Counted from the stretch's first letter, positions 33,561-46,874 are shown. The stretch: 64,000 bases of DNA from Cinnamomum chago (GCA_038049695.1 CP142454.1:12628501-12692500), one strand, 5' to 3'. Notes: generated by a model from the letters alone, not told the origin. Numbers and translations: made by a program.

Positions 33561-36500
33561 CACCCTTGTATCTATATTAGCAAATCACTGATTAAACAAT
33601 TACACCTCCCATTAAATCATCCTTCTCTACTAGCATTCTTACTGCTCAGCCCCTTGATCTTCCCAATAAACCATCGTAACATGCCGTTGCAAGACTAATC
33701 CAACCCACAATGACTTGCCTCCATCTAAATATATGCCCATACAAAATAGAGATTCAATCTCTTTCAGATTAAAACAACACTGCTCCTTTTTCAATCATGC
33801 TAAGCCCCTTGTTTTTCTAAAATTTTCCTCTTCTCTAGCATCAACATGGGAAATTATTTCCCCGCTCCCAAACCCTGCACTTCCATGCCAACATGACCAT
33901 GCTTTATGCCACATTGAGATCCACTAACTTGCACGTCCAGCTACTTTATCTTTTCAAATGTTAGCAGTGACCTCAATCCATCCACCCAGTGTTTCAATTA
34001 ACTATTGAAGAATTGTGTGACCCAATTGCCATGGGGCACATGCCATATCGAGCCTAGTGTTGTGCCGCGGATGAACTTTCAATAAGTAATTTGGTATGGT
34101 AAGATAGAGATCTAACTCTTAGTAGTAGAGTTTGGATCAAGATCAAACTCCTGTTTTTATACAATTTTCACGCTAGTCATGAGATGTGAGATTTTATAAG
34201 AGGTAGAGTCTGGGTTAGTCATGACTCTTGAGAATTGCTCAATACACCCTAGGCTGATCATCCATTAAATTTATGAGCATCTGCACTGAGTTGTAAGGGT
34301 CTATCTCACACCAAAATGTACAAAGCTTCTTGGCAAGTTTGGTTCCTACGCCCATTTAGGACCCGCATTTCCATCACTAGACCCATGTATTCCATTGCTA
34401 TTGCAGCCCATTGACACCATTCCAAATTATTGCTTCTGTCCCATAAATAAATAAATAAAAAGACTTTCATATCTAAAATGTTTCTATGTCTTTGTTGCCC
34501 TCCGTAAAGAGTTCTTCTTTTTTTCTTTTTCTTTTTTAACCAAGGAGGGATAGGGCTCTTCGAAATATATATATATATATATATATATGAGTTATGCTAT
34601 AAAACTCTCTGGGCGTTCTTTTTTTTTTTTGTGAAAATGTCCCTCTTTTAGCAAATAAAAGTGTGACACATGTTATCAATGATACACTTATTCATTCTCT
34701 TTCTTAGGCATTCTCTTACAAATGTGGATCTTTTATAGATTCTCTTAAAATACTAATAAATTATTGACTATTAGATTAGGACAAAAACTCCCCTTTTGAG
34801 ATAGATGAGTTTTTGAGAATTTCTGGGAGATGCTCTATCACCTTACTATGAGAGATAAGGTGGGGGCCATCACATTTAAGTTGTTAGCATTGGATATGGA
34901 TGTGCGAGCATCCACTTTATCTTTTATAATAAGGTGAGAGATGCAGCTCCATATATATATATATGTCACATGAGATATTTGGACAAGGTCATTAGAGATG
35001 ATCATTGATGAAGATGGTTTAAATGATCGTTCTCAATGACAATAAGAAATGACATAGGCAAGTACTATTCTTTTCGTTGGTGAAGTAAAGAATTGCATTC
35101 TAAACAAAAGACCATGATATCCGAACACTCTAAATTTTAAGGCCTTGGAATCAATTGTTGTAATTATACAAATAAGGCAATCATTATCCAATATATATAT
35201 ATATATACATCCATAAATAGACCTTATTCCAATCACACCAATGGGCTTTAATTTTTACGTCTCATGTAACATGTAAGAGGTAGAAACATAACCTCATTCT
35301 TCACATATGTAAATTTTATAGTTGTCAAATCCACATATGTAAATTTTACACGTGTAAATCCCATTTCCGTATGCCATGTGTTAAGGGCTAACTGTCCCTA
35401 AAATGTTTTCAAGATGAGATCATCTCAGGTTGGAAAGCTAAGAATGAAATCAAGAAAGTTAGGTAATTTGAAATGAAGCTCGGCTCCAGAGGAGCTCATT
35501 GCTGTAGTGCCTCTCACATCAATGAGCTTTGAAAATATCCCTCAACGTTATTGATTAAATAAGTATCCATAGTTTTTTTTTTTCTTTCCTCAACATTATT
35601 GATTATACAAATATCCATAGTTTTTTTTTTTCCTTTCAAAATTTAGAGAGACAGAGAGAGAGAGAGAATTGCCATAAATGCGGTAAAAATATTATTCTGG
35701 GGATTTACCTGGCTCCCCTAGGCTCGTAGGAATTATTCTGGCCTAAAGAGCTGGGACACCCGAAGCGAAATCGAAAACTTTATTTATGGGGGGCCAAAGA
35801 AAAGAAAATTTTAAACAAAATCATAAAACTTAGTAATAAAATACGTAATAATCAAATTATTGATGTTATCCTCGACATTCTTTCATTGATTTGAAACCAT
35901 CAATTATTGTTTTAGTATTGATTTTTTCTGCAATCGTAAGGTGGGCATTGATAATTTCTTATGCATGTAACTCGTAAGTTACAATTTAAAACTTTATTAT
36001 TTAAAACCTAAAAAAGAAGAGAGAGCATGCCATATCTAAAATCTAGAAAACATGGTTCCATTAGTTTTTATCTCCTTAAAATAAACTTCTTCAATCGGAT
36101 TTTTTAGACATGAATAATAATAATAATAAAAACATACAATTATATTTCTTTATCCACGATGTATAAAACTTCGATTGAGATAAAAAATTATGTAATAATA
36201 CAACGCAAATAGACATTGATTTTAAGAAAATTAGATTTCAATATGAGTAACAAAAATTAAAAATACATAATTACATGTATTGAAATCAGTACATCCATGC
36301 AATTTAAAAAAAAGTTAATAAAAGAGAAAGTGGATTCGTCATTATACCTCAACATCTCTGAAAGTTTGCGAGATCACCAATAAAAAGACATACTTTTTCT
36401 TGGATCAAAGGATTTGGGGCAAGTGTGGGTAGATTAGAATGATAATTGAAGAATCTCTTCTCTAATTTCCATTAAGCCTTCTTTATTTGTTCTCATTTCC

Positions 36501-37018
36501 TTTCTTTTTTTTCATTTTAAGTTTTCCACAAAATCAATAACATTTTCATTTTGTTTTTCTAAAGCCAAAACTATGTTTAAAAAATTTCTGAACGAAGAAG
36601 GGGCAGTTCAATGGATGGCCACACATAGAATGAGCCAAGGCACTTACTTTAAAGGATTTTCAAATGTAAGGGGGCCATGTCCCCGCCGGCCCTCTTTGGT
36701 CCGCCGCTCGGGACACCCTCCGTTATATATATATAAAAATAATAAAAATAATAGAAATTATTAAAAAAAAAAGACTTATAGTAACTTATACGTTTATTTT
36801 CATTATCAATATCTAAACAAAATTAATCATCACAAGAAAATTCTGATAATTAATACCCCCACGGCCACCCACAGAATAACTGACAGTATTCAGATATAAT
36901 AATTTCCCGGACCTGGACAACGATATCCGTGACAATAAATTGAAAATGTCAAAACCACCGAATAACATCGGATCCCAACCCGGCCCGACAGCCCGACCCG
37001 TTTGCACCCCACGACTTC
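33561..37018. other. Intergenic, AT-rich, no gene recognised
   Basis: Contains AT microsatellites at about 34,566-34,588, 34,952-34,965 and 35,191-35,206. An ATT/AAT-rich stretch lies around 36,110-36,760. Segments with GGGGGGCCAAAGA (35,788) and GGGGGCCATGTCCCCGCC (36,670) may mark the ends of another decayed DNA element. Confidence 0.4.
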
Positions 37019-37028
37019 TGATAAATAG
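37019..37028 (+). promoter_or_regulatory. TATA-like box of the QCR6 gene
   Basis: TGATAAATAG about 30 bp before a CT-rich, ATG-free leader. It is a weak match to TATAAATA. It predicts transcription start near 37,050. Confidence 0.4.
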
Positions 37029-37638
37029 TCCTCCCCTCCGTCGCCAAATACCCCAATCGTAATCGTAGGTAATCTGGTTTTCCTTCATTCTCATTCGTCT
37101 CATCACTGCAAGGTAAAAATTCACGAAATCCTCTGTTTTTTCTTTCTTTCCTTGGTTTTGTTATGATCTGATTTATATAGTCCACTTGCGTTCATACCAT
37201 TGATTCAGTTTCGATCGATTCCAACACCAGAAATATTGCATTTGTGGAAATTGGAATATGCCGAACAGTCCCGATCTCGTTCTTTTCCACTTTTAACCGT
37301 AAGTGCAGGATGCAGGACTTGAAATTTAGACAAATTTCATCACTCAAAGTTAGCGATTTCTTGCTACCGAGAATACGACACTGGGTGATTTTGCAATGCC
37401 CCCCCCTCTCTGTTTTGGGTCAAGCTGTGATCTTCATTTTTTTTTTTTTTTTTGGGGGTGGGGTGGGGTAGATCAGGAGCTTTGTAGATGATGACTAGTG
37501 ATTTGATAAAATTTTGTTTCTGTTGTGGGCATTTTGTCTACTGGTTATGTTGATATGCTGATTTCTTTGTGCAGCTGTAACCAAATTTATAATTTGTTAC
37601 GATTACTTTTTGATATCCGCTATCCATCTTCCATAACC

Positions 37639-40600
37639 ATGTGAGTATTATGTACATTGTGAAATATTTTGAATAACTATGCATCCATCTGTCTTATTTA
37701 TAGAATCTCTCAATTTCTGTTAGATAATTAATTAGTAGACTAGCATGTGCATTTTCCAGGTGAGACTTGAGTGGGTTCCTAAATTATGCTAGGGTGGTAT
37801 GTGGATGCATGATATTATTTACTTGTGATCAAAATGACCGAAACAAATATTCGGTGGTTGTCATTAGGTGATTGTTGTTATTGTTATTTGATACATTAGC
37901 TACTTTCCAGTGTAGTGAATTTAATAGTTTTTACACTAGTACTTATTGATGTAAGTTGCTGAAGGATAATTCTATGGTTTAGTGTTTGGCTCTACACAGC
38001 TTCGACCGCTCCTTAGTTGTTCCACATTACTGTTTATGGAAAGTGATTTTCTAGTTCTTTGGTCTTGAAGCCTTCATGTCTTTGGAGAACACTTGAATGC
38101 TTGTAAATGGAATTGGACGAGCATAAGTGTTGCTAGTTTGTGCTCCCTATCCTTATTTATAGGGTTCTCCACAAGCATAAGTCATAAGTGGCTTGGAGTC
38201 CAATTAATTCAAAATAGAGAGGATTCTAATCATGTTATATGTCTTTAATGATTTCCATATAACCTCTTGGAGCACTCATTTTATTTAAAATCCACCAAAT
38301 TAAGTCTATAGTTATCATGTCATAAGCTTTTTCTAGATCAATGAAGAACATATGCAGATTTTCCTCTTTGCTTGATAAAGAAGGGAGGTTGCTTTACGTA
38401 GGTTGACAACCAGCATAAAACAAAATTGGAAATATGTACAAATAGAAATTAAGAACTAAGCAAATAGACAAATATCTCTTCTTTTTCTATGAAAGTTATG
38501 GATGAAGCAATGTTTGAAGGGGATTATGTTCTGATGTAGCACTTCAATAGGCGTCTTAAGCTCGACTTGGAAGCTAAATGAGCCAAGCTTGAGTTAGGGC
38601 CTATTCATCTTGACTTGTCTCAAGCTAATTTGATTAAGGGCCTAGCTTGAGCTTGAGCCAAGTTGGGCTCGGCTCGATAAGTTACCATTTTTATGAGCAC
38701 CAAGCCCAACTCTAAGCCTAATTTGGCCTTGAATTACATAAATATATGTATGAGGAAGACAAGCCAATACTAACCCAAGTTTGAGCTCACCTCTTTTATA
38801 ACTTGAGTTCGAGGGGAGCTTGAGTTGTGAATGAGGTGGTTGGCTTGGGTGCTTAATGAGCACTATACGGGTGAGGGCCTTTGACAGTTTGACCTCTGCC
38901 GTTCGCCTCCCTTGGTACTAGTTGGAAGAGCTCAAGCTCACCTCTAGTAGCACTCACCTCTAAGCACATGCTCAAGCTCAACCTTAGTAGCACTCATCTC
39001 TAAGCACCTGGGCCTTTGTCATCCTTCATTAGGCTCCCTTGGAACTAGTTGGAAGAGCTCAAGTTCACCTCTAGTAGCACTTATCTCCAAGCACCCAGGC
39101 CTTTGATATCCGCCATTAGCCGCCTTCAGAACTAGTTGGAGTAAGATTTCCTGGTTAGACGTGAATAAAACATTGGATTATAATGACATGGTGGATACAA
39201 TATAAGATCCAACAATGTTTTAGATTTCAGGGCAATGCGAAAAAATATTTATTAGGTCTAAAACCTTTATGAATGTTGATTAGGCGATAAGAATCTGTAT
39301 GCCTGTTACTTAGGTGGTACTAATGGTATGACTTGAGCTTGAAATCCATGCTACTGGTGGCTCTCTGGTGGAAAATTGAATTACAGAATGTTGTTTGAGA
39401 TGGTTCTAGCATGTAGATACAGGACCAGAAATAGCCTATGTACAAAGAATGGAAATGTTACAATTGCAAATATCTTTACAAGAGACAAAGGAGGACTTGA
39501 AATGTTGTTAGGGGTGACATGTTAGATTGTAGAGGGACAAAAACATAGCTCTAAATAGGGATGGGTGAAACCAGCCCAAAGATTGGTGATAACGTTTTGC
39601 TGTCACCTCCATTGACTCTAATTTTGATGAGTTTGAACCATCATTGATGTATTAAGCCTTTAACTGTAATATTATTTTTCTAAATGTAATATTTTCAAAA
39701 TGGATTTTGTGCGCAAGTGGATGTCTTTAAGTGTCCGTTCATATTTTTATATATTCCCGACACAGCAGCAGACGTGCAACGATTTAAATAGTGTTGTTAT
39801 AGTAGTTAATTGCCATATCAATGCGTAATTGAAAATATTTTTTATGTAGATTTTTTGAATGCTTTTTATGTATAAACTTTGTTTAGTACTATTGTGCTAG
39901 GCATCTTATGGTCATTGGCAATGATTACCTGCAAGCTATGTAACTTGGACAGATGCGTATCATCTCTGGGCATGGGCATTAGACATAACATGTGTGTATG
40001 GGCGGCTGCATGTGTGTATGTGTGGGTGAATGTGAAAATATTCAGTATTTAAATGCATAACATGTTGTCGAACTGTAACTATATGAATAGAAAATACAGA
40101 TAGCATATTTTACTTGTTGATATGGGTCTGCATGTGCAACATGGATGCTGCTTTCTTAGAAAGGAAGTGGTGTATCCTTTTCTATATATAGCATCATCAG
40201 TCCAAGAATGTCATAATAGATATACCTGTTTCTTTTTATGATATGATAGGGCGGATGAGGAGCCAGTTGATCAGAAGAAATACCTTGAGGAGTCTTGCAA
40301 GCCGAAGTGTGTGAAGTCTTTACTTGAGTATCAGGTAATTGATCATCACTACCATTTACTATTTCTGCAATTATCATCTCAATGTTTACCTTATCTTACA
40401 ATTCTAGAAATGATTAAACCTTTCAGGCTTTCTGTAATTTATGTACACTTCTTATTGTTTGTCATGGTAAATCTTATTAGGTTGAAAAGGTTGTTGCAAT
40501 AAATTCTAGATGTTGTAATTTGTTTGATCAGTAAGAATATTATTAATATCCTAGCTTAGGTTTCATTTAATAAGTTAATTTATAAGAAAAATGACAAAAA

Positions 40601-42918
40601 AGATACATCAAATCAACTCGTTTTAGAGGTTGCAAATCACGGCCAAATACATTTATTTGTACAGTGTAAATCTCCAAAACAAAACAAGGAAAAAGCAAGG
40701 AAGAAAGGAAGGATAATCCACTGTCTTGGACGAAAAAATGATGTAAAGGAAACCCACTGTCTTGGACAAAAAAATGATGTAAAGACATGGGTTTGGGTTT
40801 ATTTTCAATCACATTCTTCGGTTAGGTTGTTCGGAGGTTGATCTAATAGGGATGCTTTCTAGAATTTCTCATGTTTGATGCCTGATTTATTTGTTCAAAT
40901 TGGGGTTTTCCCATTTTGATGTTGTATATTTTTTATTAATCAATAAACTTCCTTACCTCTTGTAGAAAAGGGCAAGTTACATATGAAGTTTATTCAATAT
41001 GATTTTAGTGTACATCATTATTTTAAACTTTCTATAAATCTAATATTTTTTATAATGCAAATAAGAAAATGAAGTGACTCCTCGAGTTGCTGAGTTGACC
41101 TTACTCCTTGGCTTGCCGAGTCAAGACTGAGTTACAAGTTGGCGAGTGATGGTAAAAACGCCTCACTTACCATTGCACATAAGTTTACTTACAGCTTTTT
41201 CTAAGGTAATATCTTCTTATGGTCCTTTATTTTCCTTTCCCTCCCTTAGTATTCAAGTCAATAATAGATATACTTTTACTTTTACTTACAATTTATTTAT
41301 TTATTATTTTATTTTCATGAAACTTTCTTGATAGTATCCTGATGAAGGCACAAAATTTGTCTGAAAGTTATATATAACGTACTTGTCAATATCAAGCATG
41401 ATCTGTAAAGTATAAATCATGTAAACACCATTCATTGTGTTTTCACATAGCATTTCATTTCGCAATTGCTCCCGACGTACAAAGGTTGCTTCCTTAGGGA
41501 AGTCTTGAGAGAATGCTGTACCCAAAATGCAAAAAACTGACCAGTTTAGAATTAGATCAGTGTTTGTTCAAGTTTGGTGCTTATGCCTCATGGGTTGCCT
41601 CGAGGTGTGGCTTCCCAAAAATGCCCCATGCCTCATGTCCCCATGTAACTTGCATTTTGGGCATGCGCCCCATCATATGAGGCATGTTTGAGGCATACAA
41701 CTGAGATGAAGTGTGCGTCCAGTCATGCTCCAAATCGAGGGCACATGCCCCATTAACACCTCGTTTTTTAAGAAAAAGGCCAAGGCAATTTATAATTTAA
41801 GTGTCTAGAAATCTTTTTTTTTTTTTTTTTTTAATCTAAGACTGTTGTAACTAGGCTTAATTTAATTTCCCCCTATTACATATTAGAAACTGCTGCCATT
41901 TTTTTACTAATATATTCTTTATTAGTTTAATTATTTATTTATTAGAAAGGTGTGCTTCATGCTTTGGGCGATTTGTACGAATGCCTCACCTCGTGCATGA
42001 CATTTTAAAACATTGGTCTAGAAACAAGTACTTCGGAATTTTTGTAAGAATTAGTTTTCTAGGAAAATAATATCTGTAAGAAAGGCTGTACAGCCAGATT
42101 TGAATCTGTAAAATGACCATCGTTATCATCGTCATTGAAACGTCATCTCTGGGGGTGACTACACCATAAAAAATGAACTTGGACTGACTGAATCAGTGAT
42201 TGGACTAATCGTATAACGATGCCAATTCTAAAGCATTTCAACTCTGTTTAGGCTCCAAAAAGGGAATCCTAAATTGAACGACAATGGAAAGATCCCACAT
42301 ACAAATAAAAGGACCTATAGAGGTATACTAATCATAAACAATTCCTCTTCTAAGTAATCTTTAACATTATCTTTTTGCACAGCACTGAATGACATGATTG
42401 GCTACTTTCTCATTGTTAGCACAATTTCATATCAAGACATTTCTATCTAGAATTGTTTCTTAGGACTGATATTTAATGGTATCTTGCGTGTCTCTTTCTA
42501 AATTTATTTATCCTTTTGGAGGCAGATGAATTGACATCTCAGATCAAGTGGAATTTTACTGATTTCCTATTTCCTCGGTTTAATGTAATTTGATGGATCA
42601 TGTTTGGTTATTCTATGGAAGTCTCTACCTTTTTTTAATTTGTATTTCCTACTCTATGTTATATACTGCATAAAGGCATCTGATTTAAACTGCCTTGCAT
42701 TTGTACAGGCATGTGTTAAGAGAATCCAAGGTGATGAAACTGGATACAAACATTGCACCGGGCAGTACTTTGATTACTGGTCATGCGTCGACGAATGTGT
42801 AAGCATTCTTCTTAACTGTTGACATGTGTTGGTTCATATATATCTTTTTGACTTTTTTTATACTAAATTTACCTTTTGATTGCAGGTTGCACCCAAGCTT
42901 TTCACAAAATTAAAATGA
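37639..42918 (+). CDS. QCR6: Cytochrome b-c1 complex subunit 6 (hinge protein), split start codon
   Basis: The coding parts are 37,639-37,640 (AT), 40,250-40,334, 42,709-42,798 and 42,886-42,918, together 210 nt or 69 residues plus stop. This is the usual length of the plant protein. The product starts MADEEPVDQKKYLEESCKPK and ends VAPKLFTKLK. It has the twin CX9C pattern (Cys21/31 and Cys45/55) of intermembrane-space proteins imported by the Mia40 route. In complex III this acidic subunit aids cytochrome c1-cytochrome c contact. Leader exons are about 37,050-37,112 and 37,575-37,640. The latter ends in ...AACCAT followed by GTGAGT, and the next exon begins G-GCGGATGAG after TGATAG. So only splicing creates the ATG. 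The spliced leader has no other ATG, and the first ATG of the next exon is out of frame. All introns are GT-AG. Confidence 0.92.
38540..38875. repeat. GAGCTTGAGC-word relic in QCR6 second intron
   Basis: Dense in AGCTTGAG, GGCTCGGCTCG and CAAGCT words on both strands, like the relics near 60.3, 61.45 and 62.3 kb. Probably an old non-autonomous element; ends not determined. Confidence 0.4.
38876..39140. repeat. Degenerate tandem repeat in QCR6 second intron
   Basis: About two and a half copies of a unit near 110-120 bp: GGCCTTTG..., CCTTGGTACTAGTTGGAAG, AGCTCAAGCTCACCTCTAGT, AGCACTCACCTCTAAGCAC. An extra partial copy of the last part lies between the first and second units. Confidence 0.7.
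41570..42020. repeat. GCCTCATG-word relic in QCR6 third intron
   Basis: Repeated words TGCCTCATG, GCCCCAT and GAGGCAT on both strands flank a T-rich core, and the right end reads TTTAAAACATTGG. Probably a decayed non-autonomous element. Confidence 0.4.
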
Positions 42919-43158
42919 TTGCCACTAGAAGTTTCATGGACCAGTACCTATTCTCTTTCCATTTTATTCACAAATGTTTCTGGACTTTTGACTAGGGTCA
43001 TGATGTTTCATAAACTAGCTGTTTCTGGAGTTTGACTTGGGTCATGATGTTTCCATAAATTAGTCATTGGTTGTATGGTTCTTCCACCTCACCATACATT
43101 TTTGCCTGACAACTGGTTTACATATGTTTCTGTTTTATGAAGATCGTTGATCTAAACC

Positions 43159-43164
43159 AATAAA
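43159..43164 (+). promoter_or_regulatory. Poly(A) signal of the QCR6 gene
   Basis: AATAAA about 240 bp after the stop codon, a normal 3' UTR length for this gene. Confidence 0.45.
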
Positions 43165-43199
43165 GATTTTTGAGACATCATTGTGAAATGTCTTTTCTC

Positions 43200-46098
43200 C
43201 TGGTTGTGGTTTACAATAGGATGTGTTCTATGAAAATGACTGTATTTTTATACCAACGATAGCCAGGAATAGGATACCCATACAGCTTTTTTTTTTTTTT
43301 TTCCCAACTTTTTATTGGTAGGATACTCATATTTCAGTGCAACACATTGATTCAGAGCAGTCCTTGTAACTGTAAGAACAGTTCTTTCCTTCCCTCCAAA
43401 ACTTACCATATCATCACCGACGAAAGCATCTTTCATAGAATCACATTCTTTTCTTCTTTTTTTCTCTCTTTTCTTTTTTCTTTTCCAAGGTTCACTCTTC
43501 CTACTATCTTTTCTGCCAACTTCTTCAGGGGTAGCAATCATTGTTTTAAAAGCCGGACCAGGCTGACTGTTCAGATGGACCCAGTTCAATTTGAACAGGT
43601 CCCTTGAACAATCCTATCCAAAATAACCTATTCATCTGTTACAAAGGAAACATCAGTAAAAATATTAAATTGGTAAAAACTAGTGGTCAGATTGGCAAGA
43701 ACAAGAGGTTCTGATTGCTTTTGATGATTTTGTTTTGGTGCCTAGTTCACCTTATATAATGAGTGATTAGCAAGTGCTATCACATTAATGATGTGCTGAT
43801 TAAAATACAACCAATGCTTGGGATGAAGCATCTCTTTTGTTGAAGTTGGTTGACTGTAAGGATCTTGTCTACTGTTGCTGACTGGCAAAGGGTCCTCCTG
43901 TCATGGGTTAATTCCTTTGCACAGGGTGGCTGCGCTGCACCAAGATAGTGTCATTTCCATGTCTTTCTCAGCTTCTTGATTCACCGTACCAAGACCGCAA
44001 AATTCCCAAATGGTTTCATTTCCATGTTTTTCTATCTGCCCCTTCCTCCTCCCAACATAGGTTCTTTGTTAAGTTTGATAGTTTCAGTGGCTAGTAAGGA
44101 ATGTTGGTACTGCATGAACAGTTGTTGAACCCAACCTAGTTGATCTCTATGTGGATTTCTTCTAAAAAGCAGGGATTGACATCTTTTTACCACCTGAGAT
44201 GATGTTTGTTAAGTAATTCCTCAAAGAAAAGATTCACTTTTCACAAAGCAGTTTGACAATTGTAAATCACTAAGGATATGGGCCATATGAGATTTTCATT
44301 TTTTGAGTATTCACAGGTTCGATCTCCTCCCACAAAAGTTGAAAATCCTTAGCTGAAATAGGGAGGGTATAAAATCCTCAAATCAACGTGACCCATTTGG
44401 ATGTTCGGTGGCTTTTAGTGAGGAAAAGATGATACATGGTGGCCTATTCACCAATTTCATGTCTGTTTTATTTGTTCTTGGTTTGGCAATCCATATGTTG
44501 ATCTGGCAGGCCCACAGTGAATTGGGGGATGCCCAAAAAGTTTCCATATCATCCCAGCTAACAAATTTTGGTCAACAAACCAACTGTTGAGATAACCTTG
44601 CAACAGAGGGATTCTGTATAGAGATCTGAAATGATGGAGATCATAACCACCTGGCATTCTCCTCTCTTTGGCTCCTGCATCAATTCAACACAACTCACCC
44701 AAGTGCATGAACCTGCAATATAAAATTTAAGATATGGGATATGCTTTCATTGGAAAAAAGAGAGGAGAACATGCACTAGCACTGTATGTTCTAGACATCA
44801 CTTTTCTCTATGGCACTTAGAGAATGTCGATCACTGAGATTTTGTTTTTATGCTGTCCATGTGAAAGGATATTCATATAGTGATGATCCGTTGATGCTAG
44901 TACAAATCCACTAATTCTCTTTCCACTTGTGGTTGGTGTGGGTCGGCTGCATAGTTCTTAAACCCATCCATCTTAAGTTCGTTCCGACAACTCTCTGTTG
45001 TTTCATGTTTTTTCTTACTATGGTTGTATTAGAGTTTTGTATCACTGGAAAGGAGCCTGAAGAAGCTTGAGGAGAAGCTTTTGATGATCATTAACATCTC
45101 ATGAGGGGCATAAAAAATGGACTGCTGGAATGATGTAATCCAGACGTTCATTTTGCATGGACTGGATTCAATGGTTACAATGAATTGAGTTAGATATGAG
45201 GCATGACTCCTATGTAATCTATGAAATGCCTTTCACCATCAACCACAGGAAGTGGGCCTCACAATCTGGGTTTTACTGGAGACTTGACCATATCTCCGTT
45301 ATTTGGCTGCACCCACTAAAAAGTCTGCAATATTTCAGTCCTCTCTTAATCTCTCAAGAACATGAACATAAAGATTTAAGGCCCATCACGCTTAAAATGA
45401 TGGGCTCGATCCATTTTCATTTTAGGCACTGAAACTCGCCTTTACTCCCCAAGTCTAGTATAAGTGGCAATCCTGCAAATGACAGGTTTGCATTGGCTTT
45501 GAAATGCTCATCTTGTAGGCCAATGGCCCACAATTCAAGAACTGCACTGATGGACATTTCAGATCCTTCGTCCAAGCTTCTACATCAAAAGTTGCTGAGC
45601 TGAGCTCAAGTAACACAAAACCAGAAAGAAAATGAGAGGAGGAATGAGCGATGGCCAATACCATTTGCAGATTACATTGGTCTCGGGGTTTTAACTTCTT
45701 TCCCAAACAAAAAGGACCTTTACTTGCTTGGATTCAATCAAGTTCAGATGTTGGAAATGGCACCATTATTATCTAGTGCTTGCCCCCTCAGCTTCACCTT
45801 CGGTCGAAGCTCCATAGGCCAAGGAAGATCCATTCATCTTCCCTATCATTGGCTATTTGACTTGTTATATTTCTCAGTGACATTATGAAAACAATTTAAA
45901 CCACAAGCCTAATGGAGTTGATGGCATGCTTATATGCAATTGATCGGCTGCAGGCCCCATCCCGATTATTCTAAATTTTGAGCAAATGCATTATAATTGG
46001 TATGTATTTCAGAGATTCAGCATATGATTGAAGAAGTTTACATTACAGATTTGTACACTAATACACATTTCTTCTGGGTGTATGTAGTATAACAACAA
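43200..46098. other. Intergenic, no gene recognised
   Basis: Non-coding DNA between the converging QCR6 and ATL genes. Short open frames (43,248-43,607 on both strands, 44,408-44,590, 45,196-45,432) show no domain. A T-run sits near 43,286-43,302. The last 100-200 bp belong to the ATL gene 3' UTR. Confidence 0.45.
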
Positions 46099-46737
46099 TT
46101 AATTGCCAGCCATATAATTGATCAACAAACCTTCAGGGTCTAGTGGTGAAATGATCCGCTGTGGGTCCGATGACCCATCTCTTGCACACCCAACGATCTT
46201 CTGACATGTGTCGAGAAGGCATTGCCTACAAGTGGGGCACGACGTGTGGGAGAAGAGCCACTTATCTATGCACTTCAGGTGGAACCAATGGTTGCACTTG
46301 GGCAGGACCCTTAAGCGCTCACCTTGAGCGAACTCCGACAGGCAGATGACGCATTCTGAGTCCAATCTGGGCAGGTTGAGGCCTGGCGAGTAGGCCAGTG
46401 TAGGGAAGGCCCTGATAGCTTTCTTTTTTACCCCAGTGTTGGCTGCAGCTTGTTCGCGTCCGACTTGGCTCGAACACCTGATTATGGAATTCAGGCCCAG
46501 TGCACAAACTAGAGCACATAAAAGAACAGCGAGGATCACGAGAGTGTTCACGTGGAAGCTGTTTTCGGCGGTGGAGTCTAAGGCATCGTTGGTGGCCCCG
46601 GTGCCCGGGATCTGCGAAGGCGCCCCATTGAATGGATTGTGTAGAGGGGTGTTCATTAACAATCTTCTTGAATAGAAGTTGTCCAAAAGAGTGTGAAATG
46701 AAGGAAGGGAGGATGAAGAAGCAAGCAAAGGAAACAT
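46099..46737 (-). CDS. RING-H2 finger E3 ubiquitin ligase, ATL family (ATL78-like)
   Basis: An intronless 212-residue protein. Near the N-terminus is the RRLLMNTP motif seen in the ATL78 group. Residues 63-86 form one membrane segment (VILAVLLCALVCALGL). ANTGVKKKAIRAFP precedes a full RING-H2 finger at residues 129-170: C129, C132, C148, H150, H153, C156, C167, C170, with W160 at the E2-contact site. The GLD-like region before the ring reads LPRLDSECVIC. ATL proteins are membrane-anchored E3 ligases in stress and hormone responses; the substrate is unknown. The first ATG is chosen because it keeps the group's N-terminal motif and sits about 25 nt below the predicted start site. A second Met at residue 28 is possible. 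Confidence 0.93.
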   Translation of the reverse strand: MFPLLASSSSLPSFHTLLDNFYSRRLLMNTPLHNPFNGAPSQIPGTGATNDALDSTAENSFHVNTLVILAVLLCALVCALGLNSIIRCSSQVGREQAAANTGVKKKAIRAFPTLAYSPGLNLPRLDSECVICLSEFAQGERLRVLPKCNHWFHLKCIDKWLFSHTSCPTCRQCLLDTCQKIVGCARDGSSDPQRIISPLDPEGLLINYMAGN

Positions 46738-46786
46738 GTTTGAGGTGGATTAGGAATGAATTCCTTGGGAGGGTGGTTGTGAAGGG

Positions 46787-46793
46787 ATTTATA
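46787..46793 (-). promoter_or_regulatory. TATA box of the ATL gene
   Basis: TATAAAT on the minus strand, predicting a start near 46,760 and a very short 5' UTR. Confidence 0.65.
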
Positions 46794-46874
46794 TTGAGTA
46801 GGAAAGAGAGGGGTTTGGAACTTGCTTTCATTGACATTATTTTAGCATGTGTGATTGAGAAAAAGGCAACTGAG

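Noticed and set aside
35788-36690. Possible DNA transposon bounded by GGGGGGCCAAAGA and GGGGGCCATGTCCCC
   Set aside because: The two ends do not form a convincing inverted repeat and no target duplication was seen; mentioned only within the intergenic entry.
42604-42822. A 72-residue frame around QCR6 exon 4
   Set aside because: Only the last part is real exon; the rest is intron read-through.
44408-44590. Short frame with a hydrophobic stretch
   Set aside because: No start context, promoter or homologue recognised; a chance frame in intergenic DNA.
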